From: Methylococcaceae bacterium
Lineage (GTDB): Bacteria > Pseudomonadota > Gammaproteobacteria > Methylococcales > Methylomonadaceae
Assembly: GCA_947484105.1 (NCBI GenBank)
Contig: CANKON010000011.1
Coordinates: 1 to 13,719 of the forward strand
Direction of reading: 5' to 3'
Length of the DNA stretch: 13,719 nt
Each line of letters begins with the position of its first letter. Position 1 is the first letter of the stretch. A program made the position numbers and the translations under genes. Positions 1-6,981 of the stretch are shown here, one piece after another. Under the pieces are notes generated by a model. The model was not told where the DNA came from and did not search any database. It saw only the letters and a list, made by a program, of their open reading frames with translations.

Positions 1-147
1 GGTAATGCCCGTGAAGAAGCAATTAGCGCGTTGTGTTCACTCGGTTATAAACCGCTCGATGCCAGTCGTATGGTTTCAGCGATTCAACCCGAAGGCAAAA
101 ATTGTGAAACGATAATTCGTTTAGCTTTGCAAAGTGCTGTGAAATGA
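1..147 (+). CDS. ruvA: RuvA, Holliday junction DNA-binding subunit (3' end only)
   Basis: The first 48 codons visible are the C-terminal domain III of RuvA, cut by the left edge of the window. RuvA is a tetramer that binds four-way DNA junctions and loads the RuvB motor. This small three-helix, UBA-like domain is the part that contacts RuvB. The sequence seen (NAREEAISALCSLGYKP, then a second helix ending LALQSAVK) fits the usual 'A...AL..LGY...' pattern. The call is supported by ruvB lying just downstream. The TGA stop at 145-147 overlaps the ATG of the next gene by 4 bp, which implies translational coupling. The frame is open to base 1, and the reading frame starts at base 1. Confidence 0.88.
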   Translation, partial: GNAREEAISALCSLGYKPLDASRMVSAIQPEGKNCETIIRLALQSAVK

Positions 148-413
148 AAGCGAAGATGACAATTTCAGTTTGTACTAATCAACGCTACTCTGCTCAAACG
201 CCCTCTTGTGGTGCGAGAGGAAGTTTAAAATTATTAGAGCAGCTAAAAATTGCCACACAAAAATCCAACATTATCGTAGAAAGTAGCTGTTGTTTTGGGC
301 ATTGCGCTAAAGGTATTGTCGTAAAAATTTCGCCAAACGGTAATTTTTATCATCATGTAACGGAATCCGATATTCCAAAATTACTCAACGATGCCAATAA
401 ATTAAATGATTGA
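144..413 (+). CDS. Thioredoxin-like [2Fe-2S] ferredoxin domain protein
   Basis: An 89-residue protein with the cysteine pattern of the thioredoxin-fold [2Fe-2S] ferredoxin family (NuoE C-terminal / Shethna-type ferredoxins). C10 and C22 are 11 residues apart. A later pair, C50-x3-C54, sits in CCFGHCAKG, and C49 is an extra cysteine. These four cysteines would ligate one [2Fe-2S] cluster. No signal peptide or membrane segment is seen, so it should be cytoplasmic. It overlaps ruvA by 4 bp and ruvB by 8 bp, so it is translated within the ruv operon. This is odd, because ruvA and ruvB are usually adjacent. A link to DNA repair is inferred from position only; the redox partner is unknown. No Shine-Dalgarno sequence is seen before the ATG, as expected for a coupled start. 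The fold family is fairly sure; the role is not known. Confidence 0.8.
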   Translation: MKAKMTISVCTNQRYSAQTPSCGARGSLKLLEQLKIATQKSNIIVESSCCFGHCAKGIVVKISPNGNFYHHVTESDIPKLLNDANKLND

Positions 414-1443
414 AGAAGACCGTTTAATTACCGCGAATGCAGGTCAAGGCGAGGAAGGACACGACCGTGCAATGCGTCCGAAAAAATTAGCGGACTATGT
501 TGGGCAAGAAGAATGCCGCACGCAAATGGCAATTTTTATTCAGGCGGCAATGGCGCGACAAGAGGCACTCGATCATACGTTAATTTTCGGTCCACCAGGT
601 TTAGGGAAAACGACACTCGCGTTAATTATTGCGAATGAAATGGGCGTAAATTTGCGGCAAACGGCAGCACCTGTTTTAGAGAAAGCAGGGGATTTAGCCG
701 CGTTGCTGACGAATTTAGAAAAACACGACGTGCTATTTATCGACGAAATTCACCGTTTAAGCCCAGCTGTTGAAGAAATTTTATATCCAGCGATGGAAGA
801 TTATCAGCTCGATTTGATGATTGGTGAAGGGGCGTCGGCTCGGTCGGTTAAAATTGATTTACCGCCGTTCACGTTAATCGGTGCCACGACCCGCGCAGGC
901 TTATTGACTTCGCCGTTACGCGATAGATTTGGGATTGTGCAACGATTGGTTTTTTACACGGTTGAAGAATTAACGCATATTGTGACTCGTTCGGCACAGG
1001 TTTTGAAAATGGGCATTGAACCCAAAGGCGCACACGAAATTGCTAAACGTTCACGCGGCACGCCTCGAATTGCAAACCGATTATTGCGGCGTGTGCGCGA
1101 TTTTGCTCAAGTCAAAAGCAACGGCATTATCACTGAACACGTCGCCGCCGAAGCCTTAACGATGTTAAAAGTAGACAGCAACGGTTTCGATAGTTTGGAT
1201 AGAAAATTTTTATTAACCTTGATTGAGAATTTTTCGGGTGGACCTGTTGGTTTAGACACAATGGCGGCAGCCATTAGTGAAGAGCGCGGCACGATTGAAG
1301 ACGTTTTAGAGCCGTATTTGTTGCAGCAAGGGTTTATTATGCGAACACCACGCGGACGAGTGGCAACGTCGGCAGCGTACTTGCATTTTGGTTTGACAGC
1401 CCCAAAAATAGCTGCAGCAAATGTGGATTTGTTTGAATCATGA
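406..1443 (+). CDS. ruvB: RuvB, Holliday junction branch-migration ATPase
   Basis: A full-length RuvB of 345 residues, close to the usual 330-350. Two RuvB hexamers flank RuvA on a Holliday junction and drive branch migration with ATP during recombinational repair. Features seen: Walker A GPPGLGKT at residues 62-69; Walker B FIDEIH with D113-E114; sensor 1 GATTR at 159-163; the arginine finger R174 in LRDRFG; sensor 2 in [12 protein letters not shown] at 218-229; and a C-terminal winged-helix domain ending in the TPRGR segment that contacts DNA. The ATG lies inside the end of the ferredoxin-like gene (8 bp overlap). The stop overlaps the ybgC ATG by 4 bp. All catalytic residues are intact, so it should be functional. 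Confidence 0.97.
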   Translation: MIEEDRLITANAGQGEEGHDRAMRPKKLADYVGQEECRTQMAIFIQAAMARQEALDHTLIFGPPGLGKTTLALIIANEMGVNLRQTAAPVLEKAGDLAALLTNLEKHDVLFIDEIHRLSPAVEEILYPAMEDYQLDLMIGEGASARSVKIDLPPFTLIGATTRAGLLTSPLRDRFGIVQRLVFYTVEELTHIVTRSAQVLKMGIEPKGAHEIAKRSRGTPRIANRLLRRVRDFAQVKSNGIITEHVAAEALTMLKVDSNGFDSLDRKFLLTLIENFSGGPVGLDTMAAAISEERGTIEDVLEPYLLQQGFIMRTPRGRVATSAAYLHFGLTAPKIAAANVDLFES

Positions 1444-1856
1444 AAACGCCTTTTATTTTACCCGTTAGAGTTTACTACGAAGACACTGACGCGGGCGGCG
1501 TAGTGTATCATTCAAATTATTTAAATTTTTTTGAACGCGCTCGAACCGAAATGTTGCGCGATTTAGGTTTTGAACAAAATCAATTACGCGAACAAAGTGG
1601 CGTTATTTTTGCTGTAAGAAATATGCAAATTGATTATTTACGCCCCGCAAAATTCAATGATTTAGTACACGTTAGCGCGGTAATTTCGCAATTAAAGAAA
1701 GTGAGTTTAACCTTTGAACAAACCATAAAGTGCAATGAAATTCTGCTTTGCACTTGTAGCTGTCAGGTTGTTTGCCTTAATGCAGATAAATTTTTACCGA
1801 CTGCTCTTCCTGATTTTTTATTGAAACAATTTTTAACTAAAACCAATGAACACTGA
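1440..1856 (+). CDS. ybgC: YbgC-type acyl-CoA thioesterase (hotdog fold)
   Basis: A 138-residue hotdog-fold thioesterase of the 4-hydroxybenzoyl-CoA thioesterase type. YbgC hydrolyses acyl-CoA or acyl-ACP and is associated with the Tol-Pal system and phospholipid metabolism. The N-terminus carries the family active-site stretch [17 protein letters not shown] (residues 11-27). D17 is the likely catalytic acid; Y23, H24 and N26 are conserved around it. The motif [12 protein letters not shown] follows, as in the family. The gene sits where ybgC always sits, directly before tolQ. It overlaps ruvB by 4 bp and tolQ by 11 bp. The C-terminal part has several cysteines (CTCSCQVVC), a little unusual but not in the active site. 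It should be cytoplasmic or peripheral to the inner membrane. Confidence 0.93.
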   Translation: MKTPFILPVRVYYEDTDAGGVVYHSNYLNFFERARTEMLRDLGFEQNQLREQSGVIFAVRNMQIDYLRPAKFNDLVHVSAVISQLKKVSLTFEQTIKCNEILLCTCSCQVVCLNADKFLPTALPDFLLKQFLTKTNEH

Positions 1857-2523
1857 TTTATCGATTTTCCATTTAGTCACCGAAGCCAGTTTTGTCGTGC
1901 AGTTTGTGATGCTAATTTTATTCACGGCATCCTTAGTTTCGTGGACATTTATTTTTTCCAAACGCAAAGAACTCAATCGTTCTATCGAAATTACTGATGA
2001 ATTTGAAGAACAATTTTGGTCAGGCGTTTCATTATCGGAACTTTATCGCAAACTCGCGGCGAAAGATTTTGAACCCGAAGGCATCGAAAAAATCTTTTTA
2101 GCAGGCTACAAAGAATTTTCCAGAATGCGATTGAGTGGCAACGTTGAACCTGCCGTGCAAGTCGAAAGCGCACAACGGGTAATGCGAATTGAATTATTAC
2201 GCGAACTTGACCGTTTAGATGAACATTTAGCATTTTTAGCTACGGTCGGTTCAACCAGTCCATATATTGGTTTATTCGGCACAGTTTGGGGGATTATGAA
2301 TTCGTTTATGGCTTTAGGAAATGTGAAACAAGCCACTTTAGCGCAAGTCGCACCAGGTATTGCCGAAGCGTTAATTGCGACGGCAATCGGTTTGTTTGCC
2401 GCGATTCCAGCTGTTGTGGCATACAACCGTTTTTCAACACGTTTGGACAGATTAACAGGACGTTATGAATTATTTGTTGAAGAATTTATTGTGTTATTGC
2501 AAAGACAGGCTCACAGCAAATGA
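1846..2523 (+). CDS. tolQ: TolQ, proton-channel subunit of the Tol-Pal system
   Basis: A 225-residue inner-membrane protein of the MotA/TolQ/ExbB family. TolQ and TolR use the proton motive force to energise TolA, which pulls on the outer membrane during division. Three membrane helices are visible at about 16-38, 130-155 and 170-193, with a large cytoplasmic loop between the first two. The pore segment STSPYIGLFGTVWGIMNSF and the AEALIATAIGLFAAIP helix are diagnostic. T146 and T179 match the two pore threonines known from the family. The ATG at 1846 overlaps the end of ybgC by 11 bp. The stop overlaps the tolR ATG by 4 bp, as expected for subunits made in fixed ratio. Confidence 0.96.
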   Translation: MNTDLSIFHLVTEASFVVQFVMLILFTASLVSWTFIFSKRKELNRSIEITDEFEEQFWSGVSLSELYRKLAAKDFEPEGIEKIFLAGYKEFSRMRLSGNVEPAVQVESAQRVMRIELLRELDRLDEHLAFLATVGSTSPYIGLFGTVWGIMNSFMALGNVKQATLAQVAPGIAEALIATAIGLFAAIPAVVAYNRFSTRLDRLTGRYELFVEEFIVLLQRQAHSK

Positions 2524-2963
2524 ACGTAAGCAATAAAAAAGCGGGTCGTCGTCGCCCAATGGCTGAAATCAACGTCGTACCGTATATCGACGTAACATTG
2601 GTGTTGCTGATTATTTTCATGATTACCACGCCGATGTTGCAATCGGGCGTTGAAGTCGATTTGCCGAGAGCGCAAGCAGCGATGATTGATCAAAAAGACG
2701 ATACGCCGCCGTTTATTATTTCGATTCAAAACGCAGATGGTGCGGGTAAGTATTTTATTAACGTTGGTGATGGCGAGGATGAGCCTGTTGAATTGGAACA
2801 AATTTACCCGCGTATTGATGCTGTTTTGAAAAATAAACCTACCACGCAAATCTTGATTAACGCTGATAAAAATATTGATTACGGCACCGTGGTCGTGACG
2901 ATGGCGGCGTTGAAAAAAGCGGGCGTTCCGACCGTTGGCTTAATGACTAAATCAGATGATTAA
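2520..2963 (+). CDS. tolR: TolR, ion-channel partner of TolQ
   Basis: A 147-residue ExbD/TolR family protein. It has a short positively charged cytoplasmic N-terminus (KKAGRRR), one membrane helix at about 21-42, and a periplasmic domain. The helix contains the essential protonatable aspartate D24 in NVVPYIDVTLVLL. The periplasmic part ends in a typical TolR fold (INADKNIDYGTVVVTMAALKKAG) that may bind peptidoglycan when active. It is coupled to tolQ by a 4-bp overlap and lies 8 bp before tolA. Length and motifs agree with the family; nothing appears missing. Confidence 0.96.
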   Translation: MNVSNKKAGRRRPMAEINVVPYIDVTLVLLIIFMITTPMLQSGVEVDLPRAQAAMIDQKDDTPPFIISIQNADGAGKYFINVGDGEDEPVELEQIYPRIDAVLKNKPTTQILINADKNIDYGTVVVTMAALKKAGVPTVGLMTKSDD

Positions 2964-2971
2964 CGGCTTCA

Positions 2972-4219
2972 ATGGCTAACCAAAAATTTTCAAAACCTTT
3001 TTTCTGGGCATTAGCGTTTCATTTAACGCTTTTGGGGTTATTCGCGCTCAGTGCGTTGTACAAACCTGCGCCGCCACCGCCACCGCCTGAACCTGAAATT
3101 ATTCACGCGACGATGGTTGAGTTAAATCCGCCAGTCGTGAAACCAGAAGTGCCTGTTGAAAAACCTACGCCCATTTCAGAATCGCCAACGCTTCCGCCTA
3201 TTGAAGAGCCAAAACCTGTTGAGCCTCCGAAGCCGATTGAGCCGCCAAAAAAAGTAGAACCACCAAAACCTGTTGAATTACCAAAACCGATTGAGCCGCC
3301 AAAAAAAGTCGAGCCTCCAAAGCCAGTCGAACCACCAAAAGAAGATTTGGTGAAAAAAGCGGCTATAAAAGCAGAGAAATTGGCTGCTGAAAAAGCCGAA
3401 GCGCAAAAGGTGGAAGAAGCGAAAAAAGCGATTGAGCGCGTAAAATCAAAAGAGGCTGAGGACGCGAAAAAAGCGGAACACGAAAAAGAAGCCACTGAAA
3501 AAGCGGAAGCTAAAAAAGTTGAAGAAGCGAAAAAAACGGCTGAAAAGGCAGAAAAATTAGCTGCTGAAAAGGCTGAAGCCAAAAAAGCAGAATCTGAAGC
3601 TAAAAAAGAAGCGGCTGAAAGAGAAAAAGCCGAAACGAAAAAAGCTGAGGCTGATGCAAAAAAAGCCGCTGAGGCTGACGCTAAAAAAGAAGCTGCAAAA
3701 AAAGTTGAAGCTGAAAAACTAGCTGCCGATAAAGCTGCAAAGCAAGCTGCTGAAAAAGCCGAAAATGCGGCGAAACAAGCCGCAGATAAAGCGGCAAGAG
3801 ATGCTGCTGCCAGAGCAGATGCCGAACGTGCCGCAAATGAGAAAGCACGAGCCGATGCATTGGCAAAACAAGCCGCCGAACGTGCCGCCGCTGATTCAGC
3901 AAGAATTGAAGCTGCAAAACAAGAAGCCGCCGCCGCAAATGCGAAAGCCGCAGCGGCAGAGAATGCAGATGCCGCCATCAAAGGTGAAATTCAGAAAAAA
4001 ATTGAAAGTCATCATCATCGTCCACCAGGTTCTGAGGCGTTAACGTGTGTCGTTGAGTTTAGACTCAGTTCAACAGGTGACATTGTTGGCGAAGTCAATG
4101 TGACGAAAAGTAGCGGTGACGCGATGTTCGATGATTCGGTAGTTAATGCCGTTAATTCATCGGTTCCATTCCCAGTACCTAGCGAAAGAAGAATTAAAAT
4201 AACAATACATCGAAAATAA
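2972..4219 (+). CDS. tolA: TolA, envelope-spanning energy transducer
   Basis: A 415-residue protein with the three-part layout of TolA (E. coli TolA is 421). Domain I is a membrane anchor at about 10-30. A Pro-rich stretch (34-124) follows, with six consecutive prolines and two 18-residue repeats. Domain II, about 125-345, is a very long Ala/Lys/Glu-rich helix that crosses the periplasm. Domain III, about 350-415, contains the TolA/TonB C-terminal signature CVVEFRLSSTGDIVGEV and the segment SVPFPVPSERR. It would contact TolB and Pal at the outer membrane. The last residues after FPVPS are shorter than in E. coli, and only one cysteine (C359) is seen in domain III, so no disulfide. No clear Shine-Dalgarno sequence precedes the ATG; the short gap from tolR suggests re-initiation. 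Confidence 0.94.
   Translation: MANQKFSKPFFWALAFHLTLLGLFALSALYKPAPPPPPPEPEIIHATMVELNPPVVKPEVPVEKPTPISESPTLPPIEEPKPVEPPKPIEPPKKVEPPKPVELPKPIEPPKKVEPPKPVEPPKEDLVKKAAIKAEKLAAEKAEAQKVEEAKKAIERVKSKEAEDAKKAEHEKEATEKAEAKKVEEAKKTAEKAEKLAAEKAEAKKAESEAKKEAAEREKAETKKAEADAKKAAEADAKKEAAKKVEAEKLAADKAAKQAAEKAENAAKQAADKAARDAAARADAERAANEKARADALAKQAAERAAADSARIEAAKQEAAAANAKAAAAENADAAIKGEIQKKIESHHHRPPGSEALTCVVEFRLSSTGDIVGEVNVTKSSGDAMFDDSVVNAVNSSVPFPVPSERRIKITIHRK
3209..3337 (+). repeat. 54-bp tandem repeat inside tolA encoding Pro/Lys/Glu units
   Basis: Two nearly identical 54-bp units (3209-3262 and 3263-3316) and a partial third (3317-3337) encode 18 residues each, of the form PKPVEPPKPIEPPKKVEP. Only a few bases differ, which points to recent duplication by slippage. 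The repeat sits between the membrane anchor and the long helix of TolA. Its number probably sets the length of a stiff, TonB-like Pro-rich spacer. Confidence 0.85.
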
Positions 4220-4250
4220 ACGTGAATTTAAGTTGTTCACGTTTGTGTTT
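4218..4250 (+). terminator. Likely intrinsic terminator after tolA
   Basis: A perfect 9-bp inverted repeat, AAACGTGAA (4218-4226) and TTCACGTTT (4236-4244), surrounds a 9-base loop. It begins within the TAA stop of tolA. A T-rich tail (GTGTTT) follows, but not a pure T-run. It would end the ruv-tol transcript. The stem is A/T rich, so strength is uncertain. Confidence 0.6.
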
Positions 4251-4301
4251 GAGCCGAAAAAACTGAATCGCGTTTGCATCCAAAACCGCAGAATGCCATG
4301 A

Positions 4302-4329
4302 TTTGCGCCACTTTAATCTAATTTATAAA
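4302..4329 (+). promoter_or_regulatory. Possible promoter for the NtrX-like gene
   Basis: In the 117-bp gap after tolA, TTTGCG (4302-4307) and TATAAA (4324-4329) are separated by 16 bases and resemble a sigma-70 promoter. The -10 would be only 7 bases before the ATG, so the mRNA would be nearly leaderless. No Shine-Dalgarno sequence is present in the gap, which agrees with that. Evidence is limited to two hexamers. Confidence 0.25.
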
Positions 4330-4336
4330 AATTGCT

Positions 4337-5692
4337 ATGAGCAGTAATCAATCTCCGCGTATTTTAGTTGTTGACGATGAAAACGATATTCGCCATTTGG
4401 TGAGTGAAATTTTAGAAGACGAAGGCTATCAAGTCAGCATGGCTGAAAATGCCACGGTGGCGAAATCGTTAAAAATTTCGACTAAACCCGATTTAATTTT
4501 GCTCGATATTTGGATGCCCGATACCGACGGCATTACGTTGTTAAAAGAATGGCTTGCCGAAGAAAAAACCTTATGTCCTGTAATTATGATGTCGGGACAT
4601 GGTTCCGTTGAAGCCGCCGTTGAAGCCACGCGTTTGGGCGCATTCGACTTTTTAGAAAAACCGTTGTCACTTGCAAAATTATTACTGGTTGTCGAAAAAG
4701 CATTGGAATCTGGTCAACAAAATCCAGGGTTATCGCAAAATGTCCACATTGACATTGAACCTGTTGGAAAAAGTGCCGCCATAGCACGCATCAAAGACCA
4801 ATTGAAACGTCTCGCGCAACATGACACGCGTGTGTTATTAACAGGTGAAGCAGGTGTGGGCAAAGAGCTTTATGCGCGTTATTTGCATAACAACAGTTCG
4901 CATCGATATGGCGCGTTTATTAACGTGGCGGTCGGGAGCATTTCGCCTGAAAATTCTGCCGTTGAATTTTTCGGTAAAGAAGATGGAACGCGCGTTTATC
5001 AAGGTTTACTGGAAAGAGCGAATAAAGGCACGCTATTTTTAGGCGAAATAGGTGACATGGACAAAGAAACTCAATTGCGTTTATTGAGTGCGTTGGAATC
5101 GCGTTCATTTTTGCGAGTTGGTGGTAGCGAAGCAGTCAATGTAGATGTTCATGTTATTGCGTCAACTCGAATGGCGTTGGATGAAGAAGTGCGATTTGGA
5201 CGTTTTCGACACGAGCTTTATTATTTGTTGAATGAAGTGACCATCACGATTCCACCGTTGCGTGAACATAGTGAAGATGTTCCCTCGTTATTAAATTTTT
5301 ATGTTGATTATTTTGTCACACATGAAAAATTGGCGTTTCGCCATTTTTCAATGGCAGCACAAAATTATTTGCGTAATTACAGTTGGCGCGGAAATGTGCG
5401 TGAACTCAAAAATGTGGTGCAACGTTTAATGATTTTAGGCGTTGGTGAAGAAGTTGGATTAGACGAAGTGAAAAATACGCTGGGTAAAATCAGCAACGAC
5501 TCGATGATTTTGTCGTCGATTCCTGAGTTTTTCAATTTACCGCTTAAAGAAGCGCGAGATCATTTTGAAAAAGCCTATTTGGAATATCATTTTGAAAAAA
5601 CGGGTGGAAGTGTCGCCAAATTATCGGCGGCGGTTGGGATGGAGCGCACACATTTATATCGCAAATTACATTCGTTAAATATCAAGTTGTGA
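4337..5692 (+). CDS. NtrX-like response regulator with degenerate AAA+ domain
   Basis: A 451-residue response regulator with three domains. The receiver (about 7-122) is intact: acidic pocket D13-D14, phospho-acceptor D57 in LLDIWMP, S86 and K108. The AAA+ domain (about 142-370) has a recognisable Walker A (GEAGVGKE, 170-177) but lacks the GAFTGA loop needed to remodel sigma-54 RNA polymerase. Its Walker B reads TLFLGEIGD, with G236 where Asp is expected. The second arginine finger is L297 (R291 remains). The Fis-type HTH at about 410-451 ends in GMERTHLYRKL, typical of NtrX. Loss of GAFTGA is, as I recall, common in NtrX; the Walker B and finger changes look additional. It probably regulates without sigma-54 activation. 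NtrY, the usual kinase, is not in the window. The best name is ntrX-like. Confidence 0.85.
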   Translation: MSSNQSPRILVVDDENDIRHLVSEILEDEGYQVSMAENATVAKSLKISTKPDLILLDIWMPDTDGITLLKEWLAEEKTLCPVIMMSGHGSVEAAVEATRLGAFDFLEKPLSLAKLLLVVEKALESGQQNPGLSQNVHIDIEPVGKSAAIARIKDQLKRLAQHDTRVLLTGEAGVGKELYARYLHNNSSHRYGAFINVAVGSISPENSAVEFFGKEDGTRVYQGLLERANKGTLFLGEIGDMDKETQLRLLSALESRSFLRVGGSEAVNVDVHVIASTRMALDEEVRFGRFRHELYYLLNEVTITIPPLREHSEDVPSLLNFYVDYFVTHEKLAFRHFSMAAQNYLRNYSWRGNVRELKNVVQRLMILGVGEEVGLDEVKNTLGKISNDSMILSSIPEFFNLPLKEARDHFEKAYLEYHFEKTGGSVAKLSAAVGMERTHLYRKLHSLNIKL

Positions 5693-5697
5693 TTTAA

Positions 5698-5718
5698 AAC
5701 GTCACGTTATTTGATAAC
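5698..5718. promoter_or_regulatory. Two abutting small palindromes downstream of the regulator gene
   Basis: AACGTCACGTT (5698-5708) is a perfect dyad around a central C. It overlaps GTTATTTGATAAC (5706-5718), a 5-bp stem with a 3-base loop. They lie just after the stop of the NtrX-like gene, within the 95-bp gap before the next gene. They could be an operator, for example for the regulator itself, or a weak hairpin. No T-run follows. This is a visual pattern only. Confidence 0.25.
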
Positions 5719-5787
5719 AGGCAAAAGCTGGAAATGTACAATATCAACCATTTGTGTAACCCCTAAACTTCAATAATCAAAGAAATC

Positions 5788-6930
5788 ATGAAAACTAATG
5801 CCTATTTTGATGACATCCAGACACATATTATTCGAGAATTGAAAAAGGCAAATTTCGATATAACACTTGCTGTCACTTGGCTGACGGATAATGAGATTTT
5901 CCAAACGTTGTGCTTGCTAGCGAAATCTGGCATCACAGTTCGGTTGGCGTTATCTGATGATGAAATTAACCGTAAAAAATCGGGGATTCAATTTCAGCAC
6001 TTTACGGATGCAGGCGGTGAATTATATTGGATACCTGTTGATGCGTCGGGCAACGTTATGCGTTTCAAATTTTGCATCATTGACCGTCAAAACGTGATTA
6101 CGGGTTCTTATAGTTGGATGCAACTGGGGTCTGATAATCATGAAAATATCGTCGTTGTTGGTAATGATCCTGAATTCGCCATGCAATATCTTGAATCGTT
6201 CAATGAATTACTTCGAGAATATGACCATCTTGTCGAACTTTCGGTGAAAGGTCGAGATGCCATTATGCGGCGTGTCGCGTTGCTTAACGAAATGATTGCA
6301 AAGGGCGATGCGGATAATGAACGTTTAATTGGTTTGTTTTTAAAATATCGTGATTTAACGACAAAAACACTGAATCGTTTTTATCGCTGGGATTCAGAAT
6401 TATTAGGACAATTACCCGAATCGTGGGATTGGTGGGAATTGTCGCGTAATACCGTGATATCGTGGGACGTTGAACTCATTGAGCGTTATAAAGGAAAGTG
6501 GCATTGGCAAGCGTTATCGAGCAATGAAGTTATTCCTTGGAGTGTCACATTGATTGAGCGTTATAAAGATCGTTGGGATTGGGCATGGTTATCCAGTAAT
6601 AAAGCCCTTCCATGGAAAGTAGAACTCATCGAACGATACAAAGACCGTTGGGATTGGGAAAAATTATCCAGCAACAAAGCCCTTGCGTGGGATGCAGAAT
6701 TGCTAGAACGTTACAAATATCATTGGGATTGGGAGCGATTGTCATGCAACGAGGCACTTCCTTGGAGCGTAAGTTTGTTGGAGTTTTATCAATTGGAATT
6801 TTTGAGAGCAGGTGAGGGATCGGTACTTTTTTGGACGACGAATATCTTGCCTTTCTTTCAACCAATTTCTCGAGAAACGGTGGTTGAAATTTGTAAATTG
6901 CTTGGGGATAACACACGAAACAGAATCTGA
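5788..6930 (+). CDS. Phospholipase-D-like domain protein with 25-residue Trp-rich repeats
   Basis: A 380-residue protein with two parts. Residues about 5-150 resemble a single phospholipase-D (HKD) domain of the PLDc_2 type: MRFKFCIID (91-99), then VITGSYSW (103-110) and NHEN (117-120). The HKD histidine of HxKx4D is R92, while K94 and D99 remain, so phosphodiesterase activity is doubtful. After a helical linker (150-200) comes an array with a strict 25-residue period. W201, W226, W251, W276, W301 and W326 start the units, which read roughly W..ELIERYKDRWDW..LSSN.. . Similar W-W-LS repeats occur in uncharacterised bacterial and giant-virus proteins; the function is unknown to me. A cytoplasmic location is likely (no signal peptide). 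The start at 5788 has only a weak AAAGAA upstream. It may bind nucleic acid or lipid, or act as a scaffold, but none of this is shown. Confidence 0.75.
   Translation: MKTNAYFDDIQTHIIRELKKANFDITLAVTWLTDNEIFQTLCLLAKSGITVRLALSDDEINRKKSGIQFQHFTDAGGELYWIPVDASGNVMRFKFCIIDRQNVITGSYSWMQLGSDNHENIVVVGNDPEFAMQYLESFNELLREYDHLVELSVKGRDAIMRRVALLNEMIAKGDADNERLIGLFLKYRDLTTKTLNRFYRWDSELLGQLPESWDWWELSRNTVISWDVELIERYKGKWHWQALSSNEVIPWSVTLIERYKDRWDWAWLSSNKALPWKVELIERYKDRWDWEKLSSNKALAWDAELLERYKYHWDWERLSCNEALPWSVSLLEFYQLEFLRAGEGSVLFWTTNILPFFQPISRETVVEICKLLGDNTRNRI
6388..6792 (+). repeat. 75-bp coding tandem repeat (25-residue Trp units)
   Basis: Five full 75-bp units (6388-6462, 6463-6537, 6538-6612, 6613-6687, 6688-6762) and a partial sixth (to about 6792) lie in frame in the PLD-like gene. 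Each encodes an initial W, an acidic ELIERY helix, WDW (WHW in unit 2), and LS.N. The middle units are most alike, including near-identical DNA over the GAGCGTTATAAAG and GTTGGGATTGGG parts. This suggests expansion from the centre. Confidence 0.9.
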
Positions 6931-6952
6931 TTATCCGTTTCGATTATTTTTT
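6916..6952 (+). terminator. Weak intrinsic terminator after the PLD-like gene
   Basis: CGAAAC (6916-6921) and GTTTCG (6937-6942) form a 6-bp stem over a 15-base loop, overlapping the last codons. They are followed by ATTATTTTTT. The short stem and long loop make this a weak case, but the T-run is well placed. Confidence 0.4.
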
Positions 6953-6981
6953 AATTACACCGTTCACCACTCGCAAATTTA

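Noticed and set aside
3103..3981. A 292-codon open frame on the minus strand opposite tolA
   Set aside because: Its Ala/Ser/Phe-rich product is the mirror of the Ala/Lys/Glu-rich TolA helix and Pro repeats. Repetitive codons keep the antisense frame open; no start context or domain supports it.
4337..5692. Classical sigma-54 activator such as NtrC or AlgB
   Set aside because: The GAFTGA loop is absent and the ATPase residues are altered; the C-terminus GMERTHLYRKL is of NtrX type.
6388..6792. CRISPR-like array
   Set aside because: The 75-bp periodic repeat is wholly coding, has no unique spacers and keeps one reading frame.
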